Assembly: GCA_905221295.1 (NCBI GenBank)
Contig: CAJNCP010000003.1
Location: forward strand, 124,001 to 188,000
Direction: 5' to 3'
DNA: 64,000 bases
From: a bacterium
GTDB taxonomy: Bacteria; Bacillota; Bacilli; Lactobacillales; Streptococcaceae
Part shown: positions 45,304-53,890 of the stretch, piece by piece
Numbering within the stretch: the stretch's first letter is position 1
Layout: each line of letters begins with the position of its first letter
Made by a program: the position numbers and the translations under genes
The notes under the pieces: generated by a model
The model's input: the letters and a program-made list of their open reading frames with translations, nothing else
Database searches by the model: none
What the model was told of the DNA's origin: nothing

Positions 45304-45739
45304 ATTTTGCTATTTTTGCTTCTGCATCTGCCACAACCTGAGCCAGACTTGTCTGACGAAGTTGGTTTTCCATCGCTAGTTGGATATCCAGCAATTTTTG
45401 ATCCAAGACTTCATGAATATTTGCTCCTACTGGACATTTAGGGTTAGGATTGTCATGGAAACTAAAGAGTTTACCAGATTTTCCTAAACATTCAACAGCC
45501 TGATAAACATCAAAAAGGCTGATATCTTGGAGGTCTTTGATAATCTCAGTACCGCCCGTCCCACGCGCAACTGATATCAGTTCAGCTTTTTTGAGTTGGG
45601 ACAAGGTTTTTCTGATAATGACTGGATTGACCCCAACGCTGGCTGCGAGAAAATCACTAGTTACCTTACTCTCTTGACTCTTAATGGCAATAATGATTAA
45701 CATGTGAGTCGCAATCGTAAATCGACTTGAAATTTGCAT
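45302..45739 (-). CDS. Rrf2 family transcriptional regulator
   Basis: 145-residue winged-helix regulator: N-terminal SSRFTIATHMLIIIAI, recognition region DFLAASVGVNPVIIRKTLSQLKKA split over two short helices, then the wing SVARGTGGTEI. The usual three-cysteine Fe-S cluster set is absent. One cysteine lies in VECLGKSG and one in PKCPVGANIH, so this resembles the cluster-free YwnA/CymR-like branch. It has a consensus promoter covered by an inverted repeat, suggesting autorepression. No obvious target gene is adjacent. Confidence 0.88.
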   Translation of the reverse strand: MQISSRFTIATHMLIIIAIKSQESKVTSDFLAASVGVNPVIIRKTLSQLKKAELISVARGTGGTEIIKDLQDISLFDVYQAVECLGKSGKLFSFHDNPNPKCPVGANIHEVLDQKLLDIQLAMENQLRQTSLAQVVADAEAKIAK

Positions 45740-45771
45740 CTTCTTCTCCTTTCACATCCTATCTGATAACC

Positions 45772-45811
45772 ATTATACCCTTTTGTGTTGTAATGTCAAT
45801 TGTTACCACAA
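45772..45811 (-). promoter_or_regulatory. Rrf2 gene promoter with inverted-repeat operator
   Basis: On minus: TTGACA (45794-45799), 16-nt spacer and TATAAT (45772-45777). An imperfect inverted repeat, TTGTG-GTAA against TTACAACACAA (45783-45811), is centred on the -35. Confidence 0.75.
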
Positions 45812-45880
45812 AGAGTGCCTTCTAAAAAGTCTTGTATTCCCATTGACTCAAATATCAGTGAGAATACTAAGACTTCTGTT

Positions 45881-46822
45881 TTATGCAATTTTACGGGCAA
45901 TACCCTTTGTTTTGTGACTTGACCAGACTGAACTGATAGAAATCCCCGCACCCGCCAAGGTAAAAATAGCCAATTTAGCCAGATTAAAAAAATAGTTATC
46001 AGGGAAATCACCACTAAAGATTAGTTCATTGACCACTCGGAAAGCATAGGCAAACTCAACCCCTAGTATGGAAACGACTTCCATTGCCAAATCGATTTGA
46101 TTCACTAAAAAGACTGTAATCACCATCAAAACAGCTGAAATCAGAATCCCTTTTCGAGATAACTTTTTACCAAGAATTTCATATCCTTTAATGGTACAAA
46201 TCCCCAGAACAATCCCTGCCACTACAGCTACATAGCCTAGACGTGCGATGAAAAGAGCAACCGCCCCACCAATCAAGGCTCCAAGTAAGGCTCCAATGGT
46301 TCCAAGAAGAACATTTTCCTTCTGACTATGATAAGAATCCATTTCAATTTGGAGATTGCTCTTCAAAAATTGATAGCTTTCTTCATTGATAATGAAAACC
46401 GACTCTCCTAATTGATAAAGACTAACTGGCCCCTCTTGACCACTGTAGCCACAAACTTGAACGAAGTGATGGGATTCAAGGAAATCTACAAAGTCTCTTA
46501 TAAGTGTCTGTAACTTTTCAATTGTCTTTGATTTGCGCATCGCACCTTTGACAACGATAGATACAGTGTACTGGTTAATAGATAAGGTTGACAAGTTTGG
46601 AAGTGATTCGCTCTTAAAGTCATCCCACACCAACTCGTTTTCTTCTGAATCCGCAGGATTGCCATTCAAGCTCACACTGACACTAAGTCGAAACTGATTT
46701 TTTACGTCTGCTTCATGTAGCAATAGCAAGTAGCCTGATTGCACGCCATAAATGCTTCCGGACTCCTCATCAAACTGTAGGCCTAACCCCGACGCAATTG
46801 CCTGTAATTCTTCTGGCTTCAT
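45881..46822 (-). CDS. Uncharacterised protein with soluble N-terminus and membrane C-terminus
   Basis: 313 residues, not recognised. The first about 175 residues look soluble (KPEELQAIASGLGLQFDEES, then a beta-rich region with YTVSIVVKGAMRKS). The rest carries about four membrane segments: a Gly-rich one (LLGTIGALLGALIGGAVALF), two following hydrophobic stretches and a last one (LAIFTLAGAGISISSVW). The ATG at 46822 follows GGGAGA; 46852 is less likely. A promoter and an inverted repeat lie just upstream. Confidence 0.7.
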   Translation of the reverse strand: MKPEELQAIASGLGLQFDEESGSIYGVQSGYLLLLHEADVKNQFRLSVSVSLNGNPADSEENELVWDDFKSESLPNLSTLSINQYTVSIVVKGAMRKSKTIEKLQTLIRDFVDFLESHHFVQVCGYSGQEGPVSLYQLGESVFIINEESYQFLKSNLQIEMDSYHSQKENVLLGTIGALLGALIGGAVALFIARLGYVAVVAGIVLGICTIKGYEILGKKLSRKGILISAVLMVITVFLVNQIDLAMEVVSILGVEFAYAFRVVNELIFSGDFPDNYFFNLAKLAIFTLAGAGISISSVWSSHKTKGIARKIA

Positions 46823-46840
46823 AAATAATCTCCCTATTAT

Positions 46841-46869
46841 TTTGAACATCAATTAGTATGGTGTTCAAA
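46841..46869 (-). promoter_or_regulatory. Inverted repeat in the leader of the unknown membrane protein gene
   Basis: TTTGAACA (46841-46848) and TGTTCAAA (46862-46869) are perfect 8-bp arms with a 13-nt spacer, between the predicted transcript start (about 46879) and the ribosome site. It could be an operator or an RNA hairpin. Confidence 0.55.
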
Positions 46870-46885
46870 TTACATATTTTTCCAT

Positions 46886-46914
46886 ATTCTAGCATAAATT
46901 TTATAAGTAGTCAA
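46886..46914 (-). promoter_or_regulatory. Promoter of the unknown membrane protein gene
   Basis: On minus: TTGACT (46909-46914), 17-nt spacer and extended -10 TGC-TAGAAT (46886-46891). Confidence 0.85.
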
Positions 46915-46983
46915 TTCGTTTCCTTTTTGACTTCCCAAGAAACAGCTGTCATTAGACTATCCTATTTCTAGTCAAAACTCCTT

Positions 46984-47835
46984 TTAAAACCAATCTTTCT
47001 TGTCTCTTTCCATCCAGAGTTCAACATCCTGATCATAACCTTCTTGTTCACTAATCTGAGCTAACAATTCGTGGTTATGAGTATGGTGAATCCCATTTAC
47101 CAAACTTTCATAGTAGATCTGGAAATAGGGGAGCTTCAAATCCTTAGCCAACTGCAATTCAGCTTCTACATCATAATCCACACGACGAAAATCAACATCA
47201 GACAAACCTGCCTCATCAAACTCTAAGATCATATACTGGGCCCGCAGGTCCTTACGCAACTTCGCATCTAGAAAGAAAGGTTGTCCAATGGAACCTGGAT
47301 TAAGAATCAACTGTCCATCACTTCCGTAACGAAGCAACTGTTGATGAATATGACCATATACTGCGATAGAGGTATGTGGTTCCGTCACCAATCTATCAAA
47401 ATCTTCTTGTTTTCCCGTATGAATCAACTCTCTTCCCCAGTTTTTATCAGGGAGATGGTGAGTGATTCCTACTGTCAAATCACCAAACTGGCGATGAACT
47501 TGCATGGGTTGATTGTGGAGGTCTTCTATTTCTTTAGGGCTAATTTCTTCTAAGATGTACTGACTTTGGCGCAGGAGATAACGATGACTCGCCTTTGTAG
47601 GATCTAACTTACGATGTAGGCCTAGCCAGAGACTATTCTCCCAATTTCCCAGCACTCTTGCAGTGATGGGCAAGCTAGCTAAGAGATCCAATATCCTTCT
47701 ACGTCCTGTTCCCGGCATAAGAATATCCCCCAAAAGCCAGTACTCGTCTACCTTTGTCGCCTTAGCATCAGCCAGTACAGCTTCCAAGGCAGTCATGTTT
47801 CCATGTATGTCTGAAAGAACTGCTATTTTAGTCAT
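46984..47835 (-). CDS. Metallophosphoesterase, copy 2
   Basis: 283-residue calcineurin-like phosphoesterase with LSDIHGNMTALEAVL, LGDILMPGTG, LGNWENS, YGHIHQQLL and NPGSIG, plus the same helical C-terminal extension as the copy at 32264-33118. The two align along the whole length and are clear paralogues. GNWENS here replaces GNWDDC in copy 1, next to the metal-binding Asn. Substrate unknown. Single gene; ribosome site GAGGAG. Confidence 0.88.
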   Translation of the reverse strand: MTKIAVLSDIHGNMTALEAVLADAKATKVDEYWLLGDILMPGTGRRRILDLLASLPITARVLGNWENSLWLGLHRKLDPTKASHRYLLRQSQYILEEISPKEIEDLHNQPMQVHRQFGDLTVGITHHLPDKNWGRELIHTGKQEDFDRLVTEPHTSIAVYGHIHQQLLRYGSDGQLILNPGSIGQPFFLDAKLRKDLRAQYMILEFDEAGLSDVDFRRVDYDVEAELQLAKDLKLPYFQIYYESLVNGIHHTHNHELLAQISEQEGYDQDVELWMERDKKDWF

Positions 47836-47923
47836 TCTTTCTCCTCAATTTTTCTTACTTCTTCTGTTAGTATTATAGCAGAAAACACTCCAAAAAATCA
47901 CTATCACTGCTTACTTGATCAAC

Positions 47924-47952
47924 TTGTAAGAACTTCCAAATCGTGCTATAAT
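47924..47952 (+). promoter_or_regulatory. Promoter of the small membrane protein gene
   Basis: TTGTAA (47924-47929), 17-nt spacer and extended -10 TGC-TATAAT (47947-47952). The leader is about 70 nt. Confidence 0.75.
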
Positions 47953-48030
47953 ATAGGTAAAGAAAACCTTCATTTATAGCAAGATACTCTTCAGTATCAC
48001 TCTTTTAGCAAGGATTGGAGGACTATTGCC

Positions 48031-48405
48031 ATGCGGAACTATCTTAAGTATATCCCATATTACCTTGTCATATTCTTCTTTTACTGGCCTTTCTATGAGT
48101 TGCTTTTACTGCTGATATCTGACCCTTATACGCTGAAAGGACTTTACATTTATAACATCATCCTCTTTTCACCTTTGGCAACCTTCATCGTGTCCCTTCT
48201 TTATAGCTACCGTTTCCAATTCTCACTGTGGTGGCTGCTCGGTATTGCTCTTCTCTATTGCTTTACCATCATCACTTTCAATGAATTCATTCTCGTTTAT
48301 TTCCTAGCTTATGAACTCTTTGCCCTACTTGGTATGGCTTCAGGTTCAGGTATTAAATATATGCTCCAGCGAGGAAAAAATAAAAAACTTTCACAAAATC
48401 CTTGA
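48031..48405 (+). CDS. Small four-helix membrane protein of unknown function
   Basis: 124 residues with about four hydrophobic segments (YYLVIFFFYWPFYELLLLLI, NIILFSPLATFIVSLLY, WWLLGIALLYCFTIITF, FLAYELFALLGMASG) and a basic tail. Not assigned to a family. GGAGG precedes the ATG. The -35 of the T-box promoter lies over its last codons; no terminator separates the two transcripts. Confidence 0.75.
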   Translation: MRNYLKYIPYYLVIFFFYWPFYELLLLLISDPYTLKGLYIYNIILFSPLATFIVSLLYSYRFQFSLWWLLGIALLYCFTIITFNEFILVYFLAYELFALLGMASGSGIKYMLQRGKNKKLSQNP

Positions 48406-48429
48406 AAATTCTCGCAATCATGCTATAAT
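48402..48429 (+). promoter_or_regulatory. Promoter of the T-box operon
   Basis: TTGAAA (48402-48407), 16-nt spacer and extended -10 TGC-TATAAT (48424-48429). Start near 48436. Confidence 0.8.
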
Positions 48430-48435
48430 AATGCA

Positions 48436-48646
48436 TAGAGACAAGTCACTTAGTCCCTTTCTACTAGAGAGTGCGTGGTTGCTGGAAACGCATAGAGAGC
48501 CTAAACTGATACTACTCAACTGACTTTTATGAAAACATAAAACGGTGGCTACGTTAGAGCCAATCAGAGGTGTCCCTCTTTTTTGAGGAACATAAATGAA
48601 GGTGGAACCACGTTACGACGTCCTTTCGAGGATGTCGTTTTTATTT
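48436..48646 (+). promoter_or_regulatory. T-box leader, threonine-specific by context
   Basis: tRNA-sensing riboswitch. Stem I is closed by AAGTCA (48443-48448) with TGACTT (48521-48526) and has the AGAGAG bulge and the distal GGTTGCTGGAAA loop. The T-box is GAAGGTGGAACCACG (48598-48612). The terminator ACGACGTCCT-TTCG-AGGATGTCGT (48615-48638) plus T-run can be replaced by an antiterminator. The Thr codon ACT occurs twice at 48511-48516 on the 3' side of the internal loop, the expected specifier position; which one is used is inference. Uncharged tRNA-Thr should allow read-through into both downstream genes. Confidence 0.9.
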
Positions 48647-48666
48647 TGTCAGAAGGAGGAAGAATG

Positions 48667-49284
48667 ATGCTTTATATGATTGGCGGATCTCCTTGCAGTG
48701 GAAAGTCAACAATTGCCTCACTTCTTGCTAGACAGTATCAACTACTTCATATCAAACTGGATGATTTGGTAGAAGAGATGATGAGTCAAGCAAGTGCAGA
48801 CTCACAGCCAATTTGCCTTCTTAGGCAGGATAGAAATCCAGAAGAGATGGCAGATGAAGAATGGCGCTTTTATGAAGAGATTTTTCCTTATGTAAAATCT
48901 TACTTGATAAAAAATCAAAACAGACCTCTCTTGGTGGAGGGAGCAGGATTTTTGCCTCACTTGGTAAAGGGGCTTGAATGTCAAGCATCATCCTATCTAT
49001 GCTTGACTCCGACAGCTGATTTTCAAAAAAAGCATTATAGACAGAGAGAATGGGTTCCTTTTGTCTTAGAGGGAACAACCAACTCTGAGCAAGCTTTTGA
49101 AAACTGGATGCAGCGAGACATTCTTTTTGCCCAAATGGTTCGGCAGGAAGCGATGAAATTAGGTTATTCTAGTCTCGTAACAGATGGTAGTCAATCAGAG
49201 AATCAGACTGCGGAAGAAGTTGCTCGGCTCTTAAAATTGTCCAACAAAAATAGAATAAATATTAAAGGAGAAAACCATGATTAA
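48667..49284 (+). CDS. P-loop kinase-like protein in the thrS T-box operon
   Basis: About 205 residues. Walker A is [10 protein letters not shown] right at the N-terminus, with [10 protein letters not shown] as a likely substrate/acid motif and [12 protein letters not shown] as the Walker B-like strand, then a lid-like [14 protein letters not shown] region. It resembles small-molecule kinases (adenylate/shikimate/gluconate-kinase fold), but no substrate can be named. ATGs occur at 48664 and 48667; the second lies 7 nt after AAGGAGG and is preferred. Its end overlaps the thrS start by 8 nt with no terminator between, so it is cotranscribed and under T-box control. Confidence 0.8.
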   Translation: MLYMIGGSPCSGKSTIASLLARQYQLLHIKLDDLVEEMMSQASADSQPICLLRQDRNPEEMADEEWRFYEEIFPYVKSYLIKNQNRPLLVEGAGFLPHLVKGLECQASSYLCLTPTADFQKKHYRQREWVPFVLEGTTNSEQAFENWMQRDILFAQMVRQEAMKLGYSSLVTDGSQSENQTAEEVARLLKLSNKNRINIKGENHD

Positions 49285-51220
49285 GATTACTTTCCCTGAT
49301 GGCGCTGTTCGTGAATTCGAATCTGGCGTGACAACTTTTGAAATTGCGCAAAGCATCAGCAATTCCCTAGCTAAAAAAGCCTTGGCTGGTAAATTCAACG
49401 GCAAACTCATCGACACGACTCGTGCTATCACCGAGGATGGAAGCATCGAAATCGTGACACCTGACCACGAAGATGCCCTTTCAATCTTGCGTCACTCAGC
49501 TGCCCACTTATTCGCCCAAGCAGCTCGTCGCCTTTTCCCAGACATTCACTTGGGGGTTGGTCCAGCTATCGAAGATGGCTTCTACTACGATACGGACAAT
49601 GCTGCTGGTCAAATCTCCAATGAAGACCTTCCTCGTATCGAAGAAGAAATGAAGAAAATCGTCAAAGAAAACTTCCCATCTATTCGCGAGGAAGTTACCA
49701 AAGACGAGGCCCGTGAAATCTTCAAGAACGACCCTTACAAATTGGAATTGATTGAAGAACACTCAGAAGACGAAGGTGGTTTGACTATCTACCGTCAGGG
49801 TGAATACGTGGACCTCTGCCGTGGTCCTCACGTCCCATCAACAGGTCGTATCCAAATCTTCCACCTGCTCAACGTAGCTGGTGCCTACTGGCGTGGAAAT
49901 AGCGACAACGCGATGATGCAACGAATCTACGGTACAGCTTGGTTTGACAAGAAAGACTTGAAGAACTACCTTCAAATGCGTGAAGAAGCCAAGGAACGTG
50001 ACCACCGTAAACTCGGTAAAGAGCTTGACCTCTTCATGATTTCACAAGAAGTCGGACAAGGTTTACCATTCTGGTTACCAAACGGAGCGACTATCCGTCG
50101 TGAATTGGAACGCTACATTGTCGACAAGGAAATCGCTGCAGGCTACCAACACGTCTACACTCCACCAATTGCCTCAGTGGAACTCTATAAAACTTCTGGT
50201 CACTGGGATCACTACCGTGAAGATATGTTCCCAACTATGGACATGGGAGACGGTGAAGAGTTTGTCCTCCGCCCAATGAACTGTCCTCACCATATCGAAG
50301 TTTATAAACACCATGTACACTCATACCGTGAATTACCAATCCGTATCGCTGAGATTGGCATGATGCACCGATATGAAAAATCTGGCGCCCTTACTGGCCT
50401 TCAACGTGTACGCGAAATGTCCCTAAATGATGGTCATACTTTTGTAGCTCCAGAACAAATTGAGGAAGAATTCAAGAAAATTCTTCAATTGATTATCGAC
50501 GTGTATGAAGACTTTAATTTGACAGATTACCGTTTCCGCTTGTCTTACCGTGATCCAGAAGATAAACATAAATACTTTGACAACGATGAAATGTGGGAAA
50601 ATGCACAACGCATGTTGAAAGCAGCTATGGATGATATGGAACTGGACTACTTTGAAGCTGAAGGTGAAGCAGCCTTCTACGGACCAAAATTGGATATCCA
50701 GGTTAAAACTGCCCTTGGAAAAGAAGAAACCCTTTCTACTATCCAGCTCGACTTCTTGCTTCCTGAACGCTTCGACCTCAAATATGTTGGAGCAGATGGT
50801 GAGGAACACCGTCCAGTCATGATCCACCGTGGGGTTATCTCAACTATGGAACGCTTTACAGCTATCTTGATTGAGAACTACAAGGGCGCCTTCCCAACAT
50901 GGCTTGCACCACACCAAGTAACCCTCATCCCAGTATCCAACGAAAAACATGTAGACTACGCATGGGAAGTAGCCAAGAAACTCCGTGACCGTGGTGTTCG
51001 TGCAGACGTAGATGAGCGCAATGAAAAAATGCAGTTCAAGATCCGTGCTTCTCAAACCAGCAAGATTCCTTACCAATTGATCGTTGGGGACAAGGAAATG
51101 GAAGACGGAACAGTCAACGTTCGTCGCTACGGCCAAAAAGAAACACATGCTGTCTCAGTTGATGACTTTGTTGAATCTATCCTGGCTGATATCGCCAACA
51201 AATCACGCGTTGAGAAATAA
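49277..51220 (+). CDS. thrS: Threonyl-tRNA synthetase
   Basis: Class II synthetase of 647 residues charging tRNA-Thr. It has an N-terminal TGS domain ([20 protein letters not shown]), the SAD editing domain with [10 protein letters not shown] and CRGPHV, the catalytic core ([14 protein letters not shown] with zinc-binding Cys/His, [20 protein letters not shown], and the third class II motif near [13 protein letters not shown]), and the C-terminal anticodon-binding domain. Ribosome site AAAGGAG. Governed by the upstream T-box. Confidence 0.98.
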   Translation: MIKITFPDGAVREFESGVTTFEIAQSISNSLAKKALAGKFNGKLIDTTRAITEDGSIEIVTPDHEDALSILRHSAAHLFAQAARRLFPDIHLGVGPAIEDGFYYDTDNAAGQISNEDLPRIEEEMKKIVKENFPSIREEVTKDEAREIFKNDPYKLELIEEHSEDEGGLTIYRQGEYVDLCRGPHVPSTGRIQIFHLLNVAGAYWRGNSDNAMMQRIYGTAWFDKKDLKNYLQMREEAKERDHRKLGKELDLFMISQEVGQGLPFWLPNGATIRRELERYIVDKEIAAGYQHVYTPPIASVELYKTSGHWDHYREDMFPTMDMGDGEEFVLRPMNCPHHIEVYKHHVHSYRELPIRIAEIGMMHRYEKSGALTGLQRVREMSLNDGHTFVAPEQIEEEFKKILQLIIDVYEDFNLTDYRFRLSYRDPEDKHKYFDNDEMWENAQRMLKAAMDDMELDYFEAEGEAAFYGPKLDIQVKTALGKEETLSTIQLDFLLPERFDLKYVGADGEEHRPVMIHRGVISTMERFTAILIENYKGAFPTWLAPHQVTLIPVSNEKHVDYAWEVAKKLRDRGVRADVDERNEKMQFKIRASQTSKIPYQLIVGDKEMEDGTVNVRRYGQKETHAVSVDDFVESILADIANKSRVEK

Positions 51221-51232
51221 AAACCTAGCATA

Positions 51233-51257
51233 AAAGCCTCCAATCGGAGGCTTTTTC
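51233..51257 (+). terminator. thrS terminator
   Basis: AAAGCCTCC-AATC-GGAGGCTTT, perfect 9-bp stem, then TT. Confidence 0.93.
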
Positions 51258-51267
51258 TCATTTATTC

Positions 51268-52242
51268 TTACTCAATAACAAGCTTCACTTCAGTGAATTT
51301 AATCCGTACGGTCGTTCCTTTTCCAACCTCAGACTCGATGCGAATCTGGTGGCCCAGTTCTTCAGAAATTTTCTTGGATAGGTAGAGGCCAAGTCCAGAT
51401 GATTGCTGGGTTAAACGCCCATTGTAGCCTGAAAAACCACGTTCAAAGACTCGAAGCACATCGCTGTTTTTAATCCCGATTCCCGTATCCTTGATACAGA
51501 GCTCCTGACCTTCCATATAAATCTCTAGCCCACCTTCCTTGGTGTATTTGAGACTGTTTGAGAGGATTTGTTCAATGACGACCAACAGCCATTTCTTATC
51601 AGTCACGATGATTTTGTCAAGGTCATGGAGATTGAGCGTCAGTCCTTTTTGGATAAAGAAAAGGGCATACTTGCGAACCACTTCCTTCACCAAATCCTCC
51701 ACTTGAACCTTTTCAAATACCAAGTCATCATGGAAGCTCTCTAAACGCAGGTACTGCAACACCAGGTTGGTATAGGAGTCAATCTTAAAGATTTCCTGTT
51801 CCAGTTGCTGCTTGACCTCACGATCAGAGACTTCTGCCACTAAAAGTCGACTAGCCGCAATGGGGGTCTTGATCTGATGAACCCACAAGGTGTAGTAATC
51901 AAGCAAATCCGTCAGCTTGCTCTGAGCCTCAGACTTCTTTTGATACAATTCAGATTCACGCTCTTCGAGCTTTTCTGCTAGCGCACATTCCAGAGGAGAC
52001 TTGGGGTCTCGCTCAGCATAGAGTACTTCCTGCCGGTAAACCTGTGCTTCTGCCAAAATATCCCAAGCCAAAAATAAGAAGGTCAAAAAGCCACTGAGCA
52101 GAAATAAATAAAGAAAGTAAGTTCCTAGACTAGCAAATAAAAACTGAAAGAGAAGGACGAGAAAGCCTAATGAAAAAATATAGACAAAGATGCGACTGCG
52201 AGAACGCAGATAGGCTAGAAAAAATGATTTCCAATCAAGCAT
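51268..52242 (-). CDS. BceS-like intramembrane-sensing histidine kinase
   Basis: 324 residues: two adjacent membrane helices (about 15-60) with almost no outside loop, the hallmark of BceS-type kinases, which sense through an ABC transporter and not a ligand domain. The phosphorylation box is WVHQIKTPIAASRLL (His about 137). ATP-binding boxes are VVIEQILSNSLKYTKEG, IKDTGIGI, RGFSGYNGR and SSGLGLYLSKKI. Overlaps its regulator by 8 nt. In the pneumococcus the equivalent thrS-linked pair (TCS01) responds to antimicrobial peptides such as bacitracin (from memory). No BceAB genes lie nearby. Confidence 0.92.
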   Translation of the reverse strand: MLDWKSFFLAYLRSRSRIFVYIFSLGFLVLLFQFLFASLGTYFLYLFLLSGFLTFLFLAWDILAEAQVYRQEVLYAERDPKSPLECALAEKLEERESELYQKKSEAQSKLTDLLDYYTLWVHQIKTPIAASRLLVAEVSDREVKQQLEQEIFKIDSYTNLVLQYLRLESFHDDLVFEKVQVEDLVKEVVRKYALFFIQKGLTLNLHDLDKIIVTDKKWLLVVIEQILSNSLKYTKEGGLEIYMEGQELCIKDTGIGIKNSDVLRVFERGFSGYNGRLTQQSSGLGLYLSKKISEELGHQIRIESEVGKGTTVRIKFTEVKLVIE

Positions 52243-52912
52243 GTTTCAGTCCGTATCCTATCCCTTTCTTGGTTTCGATAAAGCCTGCCAATCCTTGTTC
52301 CTCCAACTTTTTACGCAGGCGAGCAACATTGACAGACAAGGTATTGTCATCGATGAAAAAGTCGCTATTCCAGAGTTCCCGCATCAGGTCATCACGCGCC
52401 ACGATATTGCCAGCATGTTCAAACAAGACCCGCAAAATTTGAAATTCATTCTTGGTCAAATTCAGAACTTCCCCCTGATAGTGCAAGTCCATAGACTTGG
52501 TATTGAGGATCACACCCGCATACTCTAGCAGACTTTCATCACGGCCAAATTCATAGGAACGGCGCAACAAGCCTTGTACCTTGGCAAGGAGCACCTGCTG
52601 GTCAAAAGGCTTGGTCACAAAGTCATCTGCTCCCATATTGATCGCCATGACGATATCCATCGCTTGATCTCTCGAAGAAAGAAACATGATGGGCACTTTG
52701 GAAATCTTACGAATCTCCTGACACCAGTGGTAACCATTAAAGAGTGGCAGGCCAATATCCATGAGGACCAAATGAGGCTCTGACTGAACAAAAAGGCTCA
52801 ATACTTCCATAAAATCTTCTACCAAAACGACCTCAAAGCCCCACTCAGAGAGCAGTTTCCCCACTTGTTGCCGAATAACTTGGTCATCTTCTACTAGTAA
52901 AATCTTGTGCAT
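52235..52912 (-). CDS. OmpR-family response regulator paired with the BceS-like kinase
   Basis: 225 residues: receiver domain with acidic pair VEDD, phosphoacceptor Asp in LVLMDIGLPLFNG, Thr/Ser switch MFLSSRD and Lys in VTKPFD, followed by a winged-helix DNA-binding domain (LTKNEFQILRVLFEH, VNVARLRKKL). Typical BceR type. Ribosome site GGAGGAG. It should activate a distant BceAB-like transporter operon. Confidence 0.93.
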   Translation of the reverse strand: MHKILLVEDDQVIRQQVGKLLSEWGFEVVLVEDFMEVLSLFVQSEPHLVLMDIGLPLFNGYHWCQEIRKISKVPIMFLSSRDQAMDIVMAINMGADDFVTKPFDQQVLLAKVQGLLRRSYEFGRDESLLEYAGVILNTKSMDLHYQGEVLNLTKNEFQILRVLFEHAGNIVARDDLMRELWNSDFFIDDNTLSVNVARLRKKLEEQGLAGFIETKKGIGYGLKHA

Positions 52913-53157
52913 GCGCTCCTCCTTTGCTATTTCTCAAAGTATCAAAACCCTTCATATCAGATTTACGGATCAGTATCTCATACTGTTTAGCAGCCTATTT
53001 CTCAAATCCAGATCAGAAAACAGATGCTAAATAGAGAACATTCCCACTGATATCATACCTTATTTTTAATTATAGTTCCAGCCTTATCCTATATTTTCCT
53101 TTTTGTGCTCATTTAGTTAGCGTTTCTTTAACTTATTTAATAGATCTAGCCTTCTTA
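52913..53157. other. Divergent intergenic region between response regulator and TetR genes
   Basis: No gene. -10-like strings for the leftward response-regulator transcript occur near 53060-53085 on minus (TATGAT, TATAAT) without a convincing -35. Confidence 0.45.
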
Positions 53158-53215
53158 TTGACAAGCTAGCCATGATTTGTTAGAATGTGAATGAACAAAT
53201 CAATTTATTCATTCA
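53158..53215 (+). promoter_or_regulatory. TetR gene promoter and inverted-repeat operator
   Basis: TTGACA (53158-53163), 17-nt spacer and TAGAAT (53181-53186) with a TGT extension. Directly downstream, TGAATGAA (53188-53195) and TTCATTCA (53208-53215) form perfect 8-bp arms with a 12-nt spacer over the transcript start. The same arms recur before the next gene. Confidence 0.85.
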
Positions 53216-53239
53216 TTAAATAAAGGAGGTTAAATCAGA

Positions 53240-53803
53240 TTGGACAAAAAACAAGCTTTAAATACAGCGGCCTATGAAGTTTTTTCAAAAAAAGGTTACA
53301 AGGCGACAGGAATTTCGGAAATTGCCAGGCAAGCTGGTGTAGCTGTCGGCTCTTTTTATAATTATTACGAGAGTAAAGAAGCTATTTTTCTAGACATCTA
53401 CATAGATGAAAACAACCGTGTTCGCCAAGCAATGATCGAAGAACTGGATTGGGAAATTGACATGACCGACCTCATTGGCCAACTCTTTGCTCAGTCCAGA
53501 ACTCTCGTTTCTTCCAATAAAATCCTTGCAGAATGGTACAATCCTGCCATCGCAGATGAGTTGCACAGCTACTATTCCTCGGAAGAAGGCAAAGTCGCAA
53601 ATCCATTTCATCAGTTTCTAGTTAAAACTTTTACAAACCGTATGCAGGCTGAAGGGTACTCGCCAGAAAAGATTCAAGATATTTTACAGGTTTATAATCT
53701 GTTTTACTATATGGATATGCATATCACGGAAAAAGATTTTCCAGATATTGGCAAAACTATCGAAATACTTGCAACCAACTTCATAAAAGGAGTTCTAAAA
53801 TAA
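53240..53803 (+). CDS. TetR/AcrR family transcriptional regulator
   Basis: 187 residues with the TetR N-terminal HTH (AAYEVFSKKGYKATGISEIARQAGVAVGSFYNYYESKEAIF written in three blocks: AAYEVFSKKGYKATG, ISEIARQAGVAVGSF, YNYYESKEAIF). The C-terminal ligand domain is not recognisable. The start is a TTG at 53240, 10 nt after AAAGGAGG; no in-frame ATG lies before the HTH. Likely represses itself and the next gene through the shared operator. Confidence 0.9.
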   Translation: MDKKQALNTAAYEVFSKKGYKATGISEIARQAGVAVGSFYNYYESKEAIFLDIYIDENNRVRQAMIEELDWEIDMTDLIGQLFAQSRTLVSSNKILAEWYNPAIADELHSYYSSEEGKVANPFHQFLVKTFTNRMQAEGYSPEKIQDILQVYNLFYYMDMHITEKDFPDIGKTIEILATNFIKGVLK

Positions 53804-53835
53804 AGAAGATGGATTTCTTTATTTTTTGAAAAGAC

Positions 53836-53864
53836 ATGAATGAATTATTTTCTAGTTCATTCAT
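53836..53864 (+). promoter_or_regulatory. Second TetR operator, upstream of the flavin-reductase-like gene
   Basis: ATGAATGAA (53836-53844) and TTCATTCAT (53856-53864): perfect 9-bp arms, 11-nt spacer, same half-site as at 53188-53215. An AGGAG ribosome site follows. Confidence 0.75.
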
Positions 53865-53890
53865 AAAATTAAGAATAGGAGTCATAAAAA

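Noticed and set aside
48583..48663. Upstream extension of the P-loop protein frame
   Set aside because: It runs through the T-box antiterminator and terminator region and lacks a ribosome site; the AAGGAGG start downstream is clear.
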